Shown here: positions 21,740 through 32,050 of the stretch, in pieces | Numbering within the stretch: the first letter of the stretch is position 1 | How the letters are laid out: every line of letters starts with the position of its first letter | Assembly (NCBI GenBank): GCA_014058105.1 | Contig: JACGCM010000779.1 | Location: 1,984,001 to 2,048,000, forward strand | Source of the DNA: Kingdonia uniflora | Taxonomy: Eukaryota; Streptophyta; Magnoliopsida; Ranunculales; Circaeasteraceae | Direction of reading: 5' to 3' | Length of the DNA stretch: 64,000 bases | The notes under the pieces: model-generated | The model's input: only the letters and a program-made list of their open reading frames with translations | Database searches by the model: none | Told to the model about the DNA's origin: nothing | Program-made: the position numbers and the translations under genes

Positions 21740-22450
21740 GGACATCGAGGTCGAAGCCACAGCGATGGTGAAAACTCGAAACATTTCCAGGTCGCCCCCG
21801 AGTACCAGTCGGGGCGAGGGGATGTGATACCTAGGGAAAACCCAAAAATGTGTTAAACTTTGAAGGCCTAAGCCACAGTAAAGCATTATCAAATCGCCTC
21901 CAACGCATTTCCGAGGGTCCGGTCTTTCGGTCATCCTTGCCCCTCGAGTTTGCTCGAATGTTGGAAACTTGAGCAATTCAAAGTCGTCCCCAAGTATCTG
22001 TCGGGGCGAGGGTGGACAAGATACCTGGGGTAGACCAAGAAAAGGACTGTACTTTTTTGGTTTCATAGCCGGGACGAAGGAATATCGAATCGCCTCCAAT
22101 GCATCCCCGAGGGTTCAGTCTTTCGACCATTCTTGCCCCTCGAGTTTGCTCGAATTTTGGAGACTTGGGCAATTCAAGGTCGCCCCCAAGTATCTGTCGG
22201 GGCGAGGGTGGACAAGATACCCAGGGTAGACTAAGAAAATGATTATACTTTGAAGGCCGTAGCCACAGCGAAGGAATATCGAACTACCTCCCATACATCC
22301 CCGAGGGTCTGGTCCTTCGACAATCCATGCCCCTCGAGTTTGCTCAAATTTTGGAGACTGGAAAATTGTCGAGATCATCCTTGAGTACCAGTCGGGTCGA
22401 AGGTTTGACATGGTATTCGAGTTAAGCCTAGAAATTCAAAGTTAGACATG
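21740..22450 (-). repeat. 3'-UTR tandem repeat array of element 3 (~195-bp units, ~3.5 copies)
   Basis: Units with 'gccacagcgaaggaatatcg', 'cccctcgagtttgctcgaat' and 'tatctgtcggggcgagggtg' recur with starts near 21862, 22060 and 22252. A partial unit lies before them. The array sits between the end of pol and the cassette. One unit is seen in element 1 (1-175) and about 1.5 in element 4 (34736-35045, opposite orientation). Confidence 0.9.
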
Positions 22451-22459
22451 AGACGAAGT

Positions 22460-23880
22460 ATTGGTGACAAAAGCCTCGTTTAATGACTATCCTGGATTAC
22501 ATCGGTGGTACATGATTGGAGGTAAGGCCTGTTATAAGAGAACAACTGTATTGTGTTCCAAGGGTTCGGTAGAGGCTCTTCATCTTCTGTCATCAAGTAG
22601 TAAGATCCTTTGTCTATTTTATCGTACACGATGTAGAGCCCTTCCCAAGATTCGGCTAATTTGCCAACATTCGCAGACTTCGTCGACTGATTAACACGTC
22701 AGAGTACTAGATCTCCAACATTGAAACTTCGTGGCCGAACTCGCTTGTTGTAAGATCTCTGAAGTGATGCGTGGTATCGGCCCAGGTTAGTGATAGCTCG
22801 GTCTCTAGTTTCATCGATCTACAACATATTGCATGCGAGTTCAAACTCATTATCTTCGTCTGGGAGGTTAGGGTCTCGAGTGGGTATTTCTAACTAAGTT
22901 GGTAGTACTGCTTCTGCTCCATATGTTAAGAGGAAGGGGATAAATCCGGTAGACTTTCTTGGTGTTGTGCGATAGGCCCAGAGGACGTGTTGTAACTCTT
23001 GAGCCCATCGTCCTTTCTTTGTATCGACTCTCTTCTTCAGACCATCAACGATAGTTTTACTAATTGCTTCTACTTGACCATTGCCCTGGGGATAGTAAGG
23101 TGTGGAGGGCGAGAGAATAATGTTATGTTTTTTGAGGAAATTCCTTACTTTACTGCCAACTAACTAGGGACCATTATTGTACCGAATCATGTGGGGGCAG
23201 CCGAAGCGAGTGATGATGTTTTCTCATAAAAACTTGATAACTTCCTCTTCTCTGGTTTGGCATAAGGGAACAGCTTCGACCCATTTGGTGAAGTAATCAG
23301 TGGCAACGAAGATGTTTTCTCTGCTACCCGAAGCTTTTGGAAATAGACCAATGAGATCGATGGCCCATCTTTTGAATGGCCAAGAAACTTGGCTAACATG
23401 AAGATCTCGAGAGGGGCAATGGATGTCATGAGCATGACGCTGGTATTTTTCACAATGTGCTGCATATTCTGAAGCTTGCTTTCTCATATCGGGCCAAAAT
23501 AATCCTTGGGTTACAGCTCGAAGGGCCAATGATTGACCAGCGGTGTGAGTACCACAGGTCCTTTCGTGAAGCTCTGCTAAAATTTGAGAGGCTTCGGTAT
23601 TGGATATATATTTAAGGAGGACGCCAGTTGGGGATTTGCGATGTAGTTCATTGTTATGGATAGTGTATCTGCGGCAGTTTTCTAACAGTGGACCTCTGGC
23701 TTTGGAATCATCTGGAAAGGTGGCGTTGGTAAGGTAACAAAGGAATGGTGTTCGCCAATCATCTAAATCGAGACTCTCGCCCCCAGTATTGATGGCATTG
23801 ATTTCCATCTGGTCGATACTTGGGTGTTCGAGTACTTCGATGTGGAGGGTTTGAGATTCTGTTTGTCCAAGCATATCTGT
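22460..23880 (-). pseudogene. Element 3 integrase and C-terminal tail
   Basis: 23874-23224 is the longest open block (216 codons): it includes LLENCRRYTIHNNELHRKSP, a HCEKYQRHAHD zinc-binding segment, HVSQVSWPFKRWAIDLIGLF and VATDYFTKWVEAVPL. The second catalytic site, normally DNGPQF, reads NNGP followed by a stop at about 23165-23190, so a catalytic Asp is lost. The tail (22460-23000) is readable with stops. The start of the ORF is really an internal position of the polyprotein. Confidence 0.87.
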
Positions 23881-23889
23881 TATGTAGAC

Positions 23890-25020
23890 GAGGGCATCGG
23901 CATGTTTGTTTTCCCCTCAAGGATAATAGGTAATTGTTATTTTTTGGGAAATCGGTCCATACGTTGTCGCACGAGTAAAGCTTAGCCAGCCATGTGACCG
24001 TTAGCTTAATTTTTTCCTGAGTAATGTCTCTGAATGAGTTGGGAATCTGTAAAGACTGCGAGTTTAGGAATGTTGAGATTGAGTACGTGGTCGAGACCAT
24101 GGATCAGTGCTTCATACTCTGCTTCATTATTGGAACATTCAAAGGTAAGTTTAACTACTTTTTCTATTCGGTGATTAGTCGGTGTGACCAAGACAATACC
24201 AATTCCTGAACCATTGGGTCCAGCGGAGCCATCGGTGAATAAACGCCAACCAGTAAGGGGGTCCCATGGATCAACAACTTCAGGTTGATCTTTCGGGAGA
24301 TCGTCTTCGTGTTCTTCCCAGTCGTAATCTTCAACCGGGAAGTCGACGAGGAAATCTGCTACTGCTTGGCCTTTCTAAGATATTTACTTCTCGAAGGTTA
24401 TGTCGTGCTCGCCAAGGTATACAGACCATTATTCTACTCGTCTAGATTTTTCTTTCTTACTAAGTACTTCGCGGAGAGGGTAACTCGTGATGACATGAAT
24501 GGGGTGGGTCTGAAAATATGGTTTGAGCTTGCGGGCTGAATAAACAAGTGTCAGGAGCAATCGTTCAAGTTTAGAATAATGGGCTTCGGCGGGGGTTCGA
24601 GTTTTGCTGATGAAATACACAGGTTTTTCGATGTTGGAATCAAGGCGAATGAGTACGGAACTAATTGAAGTTTATGTGGCAACGAGATATAAGGAGAGTG
24701 TTTTACCTTTGATGGGGGTACTGATGATGGGTGGGCGGCCAAGATAAGTTTTGACTTCGAGAAAGGCATTTTCGCACTCAGGGGTCCAATTGATCTCAGG
24801 GTTGTTTTTCTTACATATTTTATTGGCGCCCTGACTGCGCAAGAGGGAGAAGAGCCAAGCATATTTATCGGAGGACATGGAAATAAAACGGTTAAGGACT
24901 GCTATCCTGCCAGCCACCTTTTGGACGTTTCTCTTTGTTGTGGGTGAGGGCATGTCAATGAGGGCTCGAATATGGGTGGGGTCAATTTCGATGCCACGTT
25001 TACTAATAAGGTGGCCCAAG
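23890..25020 (-). pseudogene. Element 3 dual RNase H
   Basis: 25019-24672 gives the connection and first RNase H: MGHLISKRGIEIDPTHIRAL, KRNVQKVAGRIAVLNRFI, PEINWTPECENAFLEVKTYL and LSLYLVAT. 24620-24429 continues with VYFISKTRTPAEAHYSKLER. The second RNase H-like domain is at 24310-24006 (EKVVKLTFECSNNEAEYEAL, VFTDSQLIQRHYSG). Frame changes lie near 24670, 24430 and 24300. Confidence 0.85.
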
Positions 25021-25690
25021 AATTTTCTGGATGAGACACCAAGCTGGCACTTCTCTGGGTTGAGTTTCAGTTTATAGGTGCGAAGTATTGAGAAGATGTT
25101 GGTCAGGTCGTGGATGTGGGTCTATTTTTGTATGCTCTTACATAACATGTCGTCGATGCAGACTTCGACTGACTTGCCAAGCAGGGGTTTAAACATGGTT
25201 GTGATGAGGCGTTGGTAAGTGGCACCCACATTTTTAAGGCCGAAGGGCATGACATTAAAACAATAAAGGCCTTGTTCAGTTATGAAGGAAGTTTTAAGTT
25301 AATCTTCTGGGAGGAGGGGTACCTGATTGTAACCCAAAGCTGCGTCCATCATGGATAGGCGCTCGTGTCCAGCAGTGGCATCGAGGAGTATTGAAATGGT
25401 CGGCAGTGGGAAACTGTCCTTCGGTGTGTGTTTATTGAGGTCGATGAAGTCGATGCAGATTCGGATATTTCCATTTATCTTAGGAACTGCCGCAATGTTT
25501 GATATCGAGTCAGCATGCTTGACTTCTCTGATAAAGCCCGCGGCTATAAGCTTGTCCACTTCGAGGTTAACCGCTTCTTGAAGTCGTGGTGCCAGGGTAC
25601 GCTTCTTTTGTTTAACTGCCATGGAATTGGGAATGAGATCAAGGCGATGGCATGCCAGGCTGGGGTTGACACCAGGCATCTCCTGAAATG
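25021..25690 (-). pseudogene. Element 3 reverse transcriptase
   Basis: 25679-25299 reads MPGVNPSLACHRLDLIPNSM, GFIREVKHADSISNIAAVPK, IRICIDFIDLNKHTPKDSFP and SMMDAALGYNQVPLLPED. It continues through 25298-25030 with one stop. The active-site box reads CIDDM (usual YVDDM) near 25146-25170: both aspartates stay, the tyrosine is cysteine. This RT is closer to functional than that of elements 1 and 2, but the frame is broken after LLPED. Confidence 0.86.
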
Positions 25691-26085
25691 TCTAAGCAAA
25701 GATGTCCGTGTTTTCTCGAAGGAAATCTGTAAGCTCGAGGCGTTCGACCTCGCTGAGAAAAGTTCCTCGACCAGGGTCGTCGAGTTCGATATAAACGGTA
25801 GGTTCGATATGGGGGGTGGTATTTGTCGACTTCGATGGGATAGAAAGGTGCAGTGATTGCTATGGGCATCTGAGAAGTTTTCTGGTCTGGTGCTCGCATG
25901 AGCGGGCAAGACGTTGAGATCCTTTGAGGCTCCACGTACCCTCGGGAGTTGCAAAACAAAGGATTAGGTGATAGGTCGAAGGTATAGCTCGCATAGCATG
26001 GAGCCAGTCCCGTCCGAGTAAACCGAGGTATTCAGATTTCTTGTCGATGACAAGGAAGCTGGTTTGAAGGGTGAGTATGATCAGA
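25691..26085 (-). pseudogene. Element 3 protease remnant and deletion junction
   Basis: The minus-strand ORF 26120-25860 fuses a gag piece (SSHIQML) directly to the end of the protease/linker (FLVIDKKSEYLGLLGRDWLH). Compared with element 1, the segment equivalent to about 3785-4760 is missing, including the DTG active site. The join lies near 26078-26092. The deletion removes the protease and the C-terminal part of gag, so element 3 could only have moved with proteins from another copy if the loss came before its insertion. Confidence 0.75.
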
Positions 26086-27240
26086 CAGAGCATTTGAATA
26101 TGCGAGGATAGCATTTGCACAGTCGAGGTTCTCTATTTTCCGTGACTCCTTGAGGAATCGTTTTGTGAAGGCTTCGAGGGTCTCTGTGCTTGACTTTCTG
26201 AAATTAAATAATGCGTCAACTCTGACTTCTCTGCCTTTGTTGAAGGCAAATTGGGTGATGAAGAGCTGCGTAAGTTGCTCGAAGCTTCGTATCGAGCCAT
26301 TTGGGAGATTGTGATACCATCAAAGTGGGTTTTCAGTGAGGCTAGTTGGGAAAAGTCGGCATAACAGGTAGTCGGCAGTAGAGTAAAGGCTTAGTGAGTT
26401 TTGAAATTCAAAAATGTGGGTTTTGGGGTCTGTGTTATGATATTTGTTGAGCTTGGGGGCACGAAAATTGGGGGGTATGTCGATGGCGAGTAGGGTGGCA
26501 CAAATGGGATTGCTGAGGCGGCTCCATGAGTTTAAGGCTGGGCTTGCGCTGACGCGAATAGCGGGTTGTATCTTGTGGTCGAAGTCTTGTTGCGTGACAT
26601 ATGCAGGAGGGGGAGATTGGTGATGTCGATGGATACAGGGTCGAATGTAGGGTTTATATTCAGCATTGTGCTCCCCGATTCGGTCTCGAGCGGGACGACG
26701 CTCGCCGAGTCGGTCTTTGACGGGCTGAGGGTGTCTTGTTCAATGGAGGGCAGAGTCAGAAGAGTCTTCTGTGGGGTAGATTCCGAGGTGGATAGAGCCA
26801 GTAGGGGGAATAGTACAGTGAATACCTTCGGCACCGATGGGAGTTGGGGGTAACACGAGGTTCGTTGAGGGTCCAAGGCGGGCGCGGGCAGATACGCGTG
26901 ATTGATCCGGTACCTGAGACTGACGGGCGGGTTCCAAGGGCTCTAACCTTTGAAGTTCTCTGACTGTGTTGCGTAGCTCAACGATTGTTCGATTCTGTCT
27001 ATTTTTGTCGTCTACTCGACGATTCTGCTTAGTTTCCAACGCCTGGCGGTGGTTTTCTCGTTCCTGGGTGAGTTGATTCTGATGGCACTCTTCTGCTTGA
27101 GCAATTTGCTAAGATAGTAAGGCGACTTGAGCGGCAACTCTGTCAATGGAGTGGCCTGCCTGAGTTGAGTTGGCACGGCGGGAAGGGGCTATTGAAAAGG
27201 AGCGGTAAATGGTAGGAAAGAAAGGAAGGTAACAAAGACG
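26086..27240 (-). pseudogene. Element 3 gag (degenerate, C-terminus deleted)
   Basis: The capsid block is at 26086-26470, with the same order of motifs as element 1 gag at 4740-5136, though broken into short frames. 26532-27039 reads as Pro/Ser/Thr-rich N-terminal protein (for example QNRTIVELRNTVRELQRLEP, a short amphipathic helix). No zinc knuckle remains because of the adjacent deletion. Confidence 0.7.
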
Positions 27241-27256
27241 AGGTGACTTATACTGT

Positions 27257-27276
27257 GGGAACCACAGACGGCGCCA
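27257..27276 (-). other. Primer binding site of element 3
   Basis: Minus strand TGGCGCCGTCTGTGGTTCCC starts two bases inside the 5' LTR. The TGG start pairs with a tRNA CCA end. It differs from the Asp-tRNA type PBS (TGGCGCCGTTGCCGG) common in Athila after the eighth or ninth base, so I leave the primer tRNA open. Confidence 0.85.
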
Positions 27277-27278
27277 AT

Positions 27279-27322
27279 TGTAGGGGCCTGATCTTCGTTG
27301 AGAAGCGAAGATGGCTCTTACA
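27279..27322 (-). repeat. 5' LTR stub of element 3 (44 bp left)
   Basis: TGTAGGGGCCTGATC through GGCTCTTACAA matches the first 44 bases of the 3' LTR at 15881; after 27322 similarity stops and the ORF c exon of element 2 resumes. The remaining ~615 bp of the LTR are absent. Confidence 0.8.
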
Positions 27323-28620
27323 AAAGGTTTTCCTACATACCACCAGTAGCAGGCTTTGCGATCTCTTATTCTATGGGCACAACCCCAGTAGCTGAGGAAC
27401 TTTGCAGCACTGGCTTTTGAACTTTACGAGTGACCCATTTGGTCGTTTGTGGTACAAACAGTGGAGGACTAAACAAGTCAGCAACAGTCTCTACAGCTTT
27501 CCCCGTGGCCATAGCTAGTTTCTCTTGAGCTCGCTGAACTTTTGGCACTACCAAATCTACTTTTTGTGTCTTCGGATACCCAATTTACTAAGTACCCCCG
27601 TTAGCTCATCCTGATCATAAGCAACACAATCAAACAGACTGGTCTTATCTGGAATAGCTAACGGTTTGGGTTCTACCAATAAAAAGGAACAGAATATCAG
27701 TTCAACAACATGCGGACATAATTATCGACTATTCGAAGGTTGGTCAACATTACTTACTCGGATTATAATATCTATGGTTCAGCTCGAGCGCTGGTTCATC
27801 TAGAACCTACAAACAGTTACCCTCAATCCACACCAGGTGGTCGTTCCATGGTCTACCCGTAGATTTAAAATCAAAGAACTTCGCCCTAGCCGAATCACTA
27901 TACAGGTAACCATTACCCCGACTCTCCACATACTTAAACTTATAAAACTTCAAAACATCTTCAGCTGCAAACTTCTTCGCAATCCCTTCCTGCCCCTATT
28001 TTTCATTCAGTGCCTCACATACCCTCATCATCTCATACACATTCCCATTTAGCTGGGTAGGGCAGGATTGTAACGCATTCATAACCCCTTTCTAAAAATA
28101 GGTTAACGAAATTCTAAGGCCGTATACGACCTGATTCAAGAAACATAAAAACCCCCCACTTGGGCCTGATAACCCAAGCCCATTGTAATACGAGAGGTTA
28201 ACCCCCTCACTAATACCTCAGTCCTTCTTCCACTTTTCCAAACATGGAACATGATAGTACGTTGCTTCCTCCCCTTTTTCGGTGGCATAGGCTCTGAACT
28301 AGAGACCTTGGTCCTCCACGTACCACCCCCACTATCCTAGACATTTCTTTTTATTTCTCAAGTACTTTATCCCTACATCCACCCCCTCAGGGTATATGAT
28401 AAGGACAATTCTTTCTCCCTTTCATCCTCCCTCTCCTTTACGCCCTGAGATCTACTTGGCCCCACCACCTCCATCATCGTCCCTATACTATTAATAGTTT
28501 CCTCCATTATACTATACTCGTCACCCCTTCCTGAAGACGATGCTTCCTTAGAACTAGACGACACTGCAAATTTGCTAGCAGGAATACTAGGTTTAGAACG
28601 CATACTGAACCTACAGATAC
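27323..28620 (-). pseudogene. Element 2 ORF c, upstream exons
   Basis: Minus-strand coding resumes to the right of element 3. 28603-28373 begins MRSKPSIPASKFAVSSSSKE with a Ser/acidic stretch. 28100-27760 contains KFYKFKYVESRGNGYLYSDS and STGRPWNDHLVWIEGNCLQV, matching the 'WNKDLLIVRGNVENVD' part of ORF c in element 3. The donor ATAATCCGA|GTAAGT (27758/27757) matches the donor in elements 3 and 4. A second exon (about 27677-27323) contains VVPKVQRAQEKLAMATGKAV. It ends in element 3 and continues at 15880. Several stops. Confidence 0.62.
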
Positions 28621-29175
28621 AGAGACATATTTTATCATTATTGCTACATTACAAATAGTACAAACAGACCCACCTTCTACCCAGTCAACACGTCTATTTT
28701 CCTAATTCCTAAAACCAAAAGACCAAAATTAAATTATTTTAAATTTCCCTCTTCTTCTCCAACACACGTATTTTCTCTCACTAACAGGATCACAACATAT
28801 ACCACAATTTCTACATTACAGTCCTTCTTTCATATTTATTTTCAAAATCCCCTAAAACCCCAGATTCTAAAACTAACTATACAAATTATTAAAGTTTAGA
28901 GATTACTACATGACACAGATATTACTCACAAATCAAACAAATTAAAGTTTTCCATCACCAACCTGTACTTGCAGAATAATAATCATCTATTTTACCCGGA
29001 CGTCTCTTCGAATAGGAGTGTTCCCCTCACCTCTTCGACAATCTCCTATCACTCGATGAAGATTTCTTTCTCAAATCACAATCAACACTCAAACGCCTCC
29101 TCTCCTTGATAATAATATTTGTACCACTTTTTTCTCTCTTTGAAACTGTAGACAATTTATGAGGGAGAGAGAAAC

Positions 29176-29190
29176 AAGTTTTTATACTCT
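29176..29190 (-). promoter_or_regulatory. TATA box of ORF c (element 2)
   Basis: Minus strand AGAGTATAAAAACTTG, followed downstream by a GA/CT-rich leader (29160-29100). The position corresponds to the TATA of ORF c in elements 3 (18778) and 4 (38046). Confidence 0.55.
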
Positions 29191-29760
29191 CCCTCGGTTT
29201 ATGAAACGACGGATCCTTCTAACACGTGTTAGTTATCCCCACTTGTTATAGATACGTCTTTTCATTTCACAACATCATCATGTCTTCTGTGATAACGTTT
29301 GCCATTATCACATTTATCTCTGTTATCTACCATTACCAATCGTATACCTCTTCTCAGTCCAGTACCAAAACGACCAATCCTCTTACTTATACTCTACCAA
29401 GATCGTACAAACATTCCTAAAATAGCTTAATTTCTAAAAATTCGAAGATATCCATATAGTTGTTAAAATCCTATAGCTATCATGCACAGTATCAGTACAA
29501 AATCAATATAACATAATACTTTATTCAACCAGATCGAAACATCACATACTTTATTTTCTCCCGATCTCTCACATTACATTTATTCAAACTCAACCATAGA
29601 ATATCCCACAAACAGATTACTTTTAACAAGTCTCAAGACTTCGAGCTCACCGAGCTCCCCAGTTACATCTAAAGTAACCCCGATGATTTGGTTGCCCGCA
29701 CATAATTAACTCCCCATTTACTACCCTTACATCCTCTTCCACGATCTTATCGCATGCGAG

Positions 29761-29970
29761 CTATCGAACTGTCAGCTCTCGCACCCGGGGATCCAAAAGA
29801 GACTTACAGAAAATATTGTACAAAACAAAGCGATCATGTTCGACACGCCTGCCTTCATCATCCAATTTGACCAGATTCAATGGCCATTTCGAAAGAACAG
29901 CATCATAAGGCAAGTGACGAAAATAGCGTTCACGAAGTTCAGCAACCTTGATATGAAACCGGCCATCCAT
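29761..29970 (-). pseudogene. Element 2 ORF b-like remnant
   Basis: 70 codons: MDGRFHIKVAELRERYFRHL, WPLNLVKLDDEGRRVEHDRF, ending RELTVR. It has the ELxxRYF start and following spacing shared by ORFs a and b, but lacks the AYWWG end. A TATA-like GGCTATAAGT lies at 30061-30070 on the minus strand, about 90 bp upstream. The order (between ORF a and ORF c) supports calling it b. Confidence 0.5.
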
Positions 29971-30779
29971 CCGCCTGTTGTCTACGTTGAGAACGAGTCC
30001 TCACCATGCTCGAACATAACAACCCCAGAACAATACAAATAACAACACGAAGGAATCCCTACTTATAGCCAAAGGAAGATCTCCGCAGAATCAGTCACCC
30101 TACAAATTTTCCTCAAAAAAATAAATTTTTGAACATTTCTGGAGCGTCAGAATATTAATACAAAATATTGTGACAGATTATTATTCCCATAGAACAAAGT
30201 ATCCCCTCAGATGTTTTACATGGCAACAAACAAGACGACAGCTAGCTCTACAGTCCCACATACACATCAACCCTATCACCCAGCTCGCATAAATCTCACA
30301 TCAAGTAATTCTCCTCACCACATTCTTGACCTCCTCTAAATTTTACCTCAACTCTCACTATCACTTTTCCCTCCATACCCAAGACACCTACACATTTGTG
30401 TTACCAAGGCCTAGGGTACAAATAGAAAGTAAAACAAACAAGCTCGAGACAAAGTAGCATCATAGCAGAACAAAAATATTTCATTTAGTCTGAAAGTTTT
30501 TCTTACAAAATACTTTACAATAGAATACAGAGATTTTAAAGACTACTTCAATTTACATCAAGTATCAGTTCGTAATGCTTTTCTTCGTACAAACAGTCAA
30601 CAGAAGAAGCAGATTCTAAACTTTGATCCCATACTACAAGACGCAAGGAAGTCTGAAGTAGGCATCATAGATGAAAGATCATCTTCATGGCCAAAGAACT
30701 ATGGCCCATGGAAGAAAATGATCCTTTGCATCCTCCTCACTTCTCTGCATGCTAGAGACAGACGGAAGGCCTCATTTCT

Positions 30780-31109
30780 TTAACAAGACCCACTCATTAG
30801 TAAGATTTTGACGAAACTCCCTCAGCCGAACGCCTGCCACTTCATCTTCAGTTGTAATAGCTTTCTCCGCCAACAGCCGAAGACCGTTATGACGTTCTAC
30901 CTTAGATGTCAATAGGTAATAAAAAGGTACCATTGGTAGTAATCATCATCTGCCTCTATCACTTCTTCATAAGACATACAATAAAAAGTGGGAGAAATAG
31001 GAATTGGATTAGGCAAATGCAACGGTTGATAACCAAAATACCTGATACACAATTCCTCTATCTTCCTCTGGATCCTAGACTCTCGGGCCTGAGTCCTAAT
31101 CATCACCAT
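30780..31109 (-). pseudogene. Element 2 ORF a-like remnant
   Basis: From the Met at 31109 the protein reads MVMIRTQARESRIQRKIEEL, CIRYFGYQPLHLPN, YEEVIEADDDYYQWYLF. After a stop at 30909 the frame is recoverable further (LLAEKAITTEDEVAGVRLRE, EWVLLKK). A TATA box (minus strand GGCTTATAAAAGG, 31175-31184) lies so close to the longer in-frame Met at 31160 that the later Met is the better start. It is the copy of ORF a, next to the 3' LTR, and is antisense to pol. Confidence 0.5.
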
Positions 31110-31174
31110 TTTTACCACAGTAAACAAAGAGAGCAGAGACGATGGGTTTTCTCCTACCACTCAGCTCAGAGTAC

Positions 31175-31184
31175 CTTTTATAAG
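31175..31184 (-). promoter_or_regulatory. TATA box of ORF a (element 2)
   Basis: CGGCTTATAAAAGGTAC on the minus strand is a consensus-like TATA element, about 70 bp upstream of the Met at 31109. Confidence 0.6.
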
Positions 31185-31400
31185 CCGGTCAGGATTTAAA
31201 GCAGACTCTCCAAATTCCCAACAACAAAAGGATTCCCCATGCAACAATATTTGACTACGGTCATTAGTTCTAGGAACCCAACAGGAACTAACAGAGATTA
31301 ATGAATATATATTGGAAATGAACCTAAGATATAACTACAACATTTAATGATACTTCTCAACCAACATCACTCGCCCGCAATCATTCTCGTACTATTGGTT

Positions 31401-31413
31401 GAGAGGGGGCAGT
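31401..31413 (+). other. Polypurine tract of element 2
   Basis: GAGAGGGGGCAGT directly precedes TGTAGTGG of the 3' LTR; the same purine motif marks elements 3 and 4. Confidence 0.85.
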
Positions 31414-32050
31414 TGTAGTGGTTTATTCTGCATCTCGAGCTCATGCTTCATCTTCGAACTATAGATAAACTTTTGACCTCAAGAACAGAGCACGTAGCAC
31501 AATCACAAACATGTACGGAATGATTTTCTCAACCAATACCACTCATCCCTAATGACACTCATGCTATTGGTTGAGAGCTGTCTTGTAATAGCTTATTTCG
31601 TATCTTGGACTCAAGCCTCATCCTCGATCTCATCAGTATATAGGAAGCACTACTAAAGACGTAACCAAACTTTCCTTAGTTCGAGACATCACTTTCGACC
31701 TCTACACTAACAGTTTGACCTGCGCAAAGCATACAGTCAGCAATAGGGCCGTTGTACAGCACCAACGATCAAAACGTTACACAATATGGTCAAAGAATAT
31801 CTTACACTCACTTTGTAACGTCCATTATTAAGGGACTTTATGGTCGTCAAACAGTCATATTAGAGGACCTATAAGAAGACCTAGAGAACTGCAGATGAGG
31901 GACGGAACATTCACCATAGAAAGCTTCCTACTCTATCATCCTACATTCACAGAATGGTCATTGTAATAAACTAGCAATCTCAATAAGATCATCACTTTCT
32001 CAAAATCCTCAGGAGAGGTCGTAGTTTTTAACCTATTCAAAGGTTTTCCA
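31414..32050 (+). repeat. 3' LTR of element 2 (right end uncertain)
   Basis: Starts TGTAGTGGTTTATTC after the polypurine tract. Near 32000-32030 'caaaatcctcaggagaggtc' aligns with the R/U5 part of the element 3 and 4 LTRs ('aaaatcctcatcagaggttg'). A TATA-like AGTATATAGG is at 31636-31645. The 3' end (expected CCCCTACA) is not found, so it is degenerate or deleted. A second copy of the PPT/LTR start lies at about 31561-31640. Confidence 0.65.

Larger units (their letters stand above)
15881..27322 (-). mobile_element. Element 3: Tat-lineage element nested in element 2, with antisense gene cassette
   Basis: Read leftward: 5' LTR stub (27322-27279), PBS (27276-27257), gag, deletion junction, RT, dual RNase H, integrase, 3' repeats (22450-21740), cassette genes on the opposite strand (16711-21337), polypurine tract (16556-16542), 3' LTR (16541-15881). 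The left edge cuts ORF c of element 2. The 5' LTR retains only 44 bp, so the right edge was trimmed after or during insertion and no target duplication can be tested. It shares pol, LTR and cassette sequence with elements 1 and 4. Confidence 0.88.
6657..32050 (+). mobile_element. Element 2: older Tat-lineage Ty3/gypsy element, host of the nested insertions
   Basis: Pieces in + order: gag (6657-7560), protease (7650-7995), RT (8290-9240), dual RNase H (9250-10300), integrase (10300-11472), 3' repeats (11560-12240), antisense genes (12400-15880 and 27323-31160), polypurine tract (31401-31413), 3' LTR (from 31414). Its 5' end was separated by element 1 and lies off-window. Element 3 (15881-27322) splits its antisense region: the minus-strand exon of ORF c stops at 27323 and resumes at 15880. 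It is the most mutated of the four related elements, consistent with being the oldest. Confidence 0.82.
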
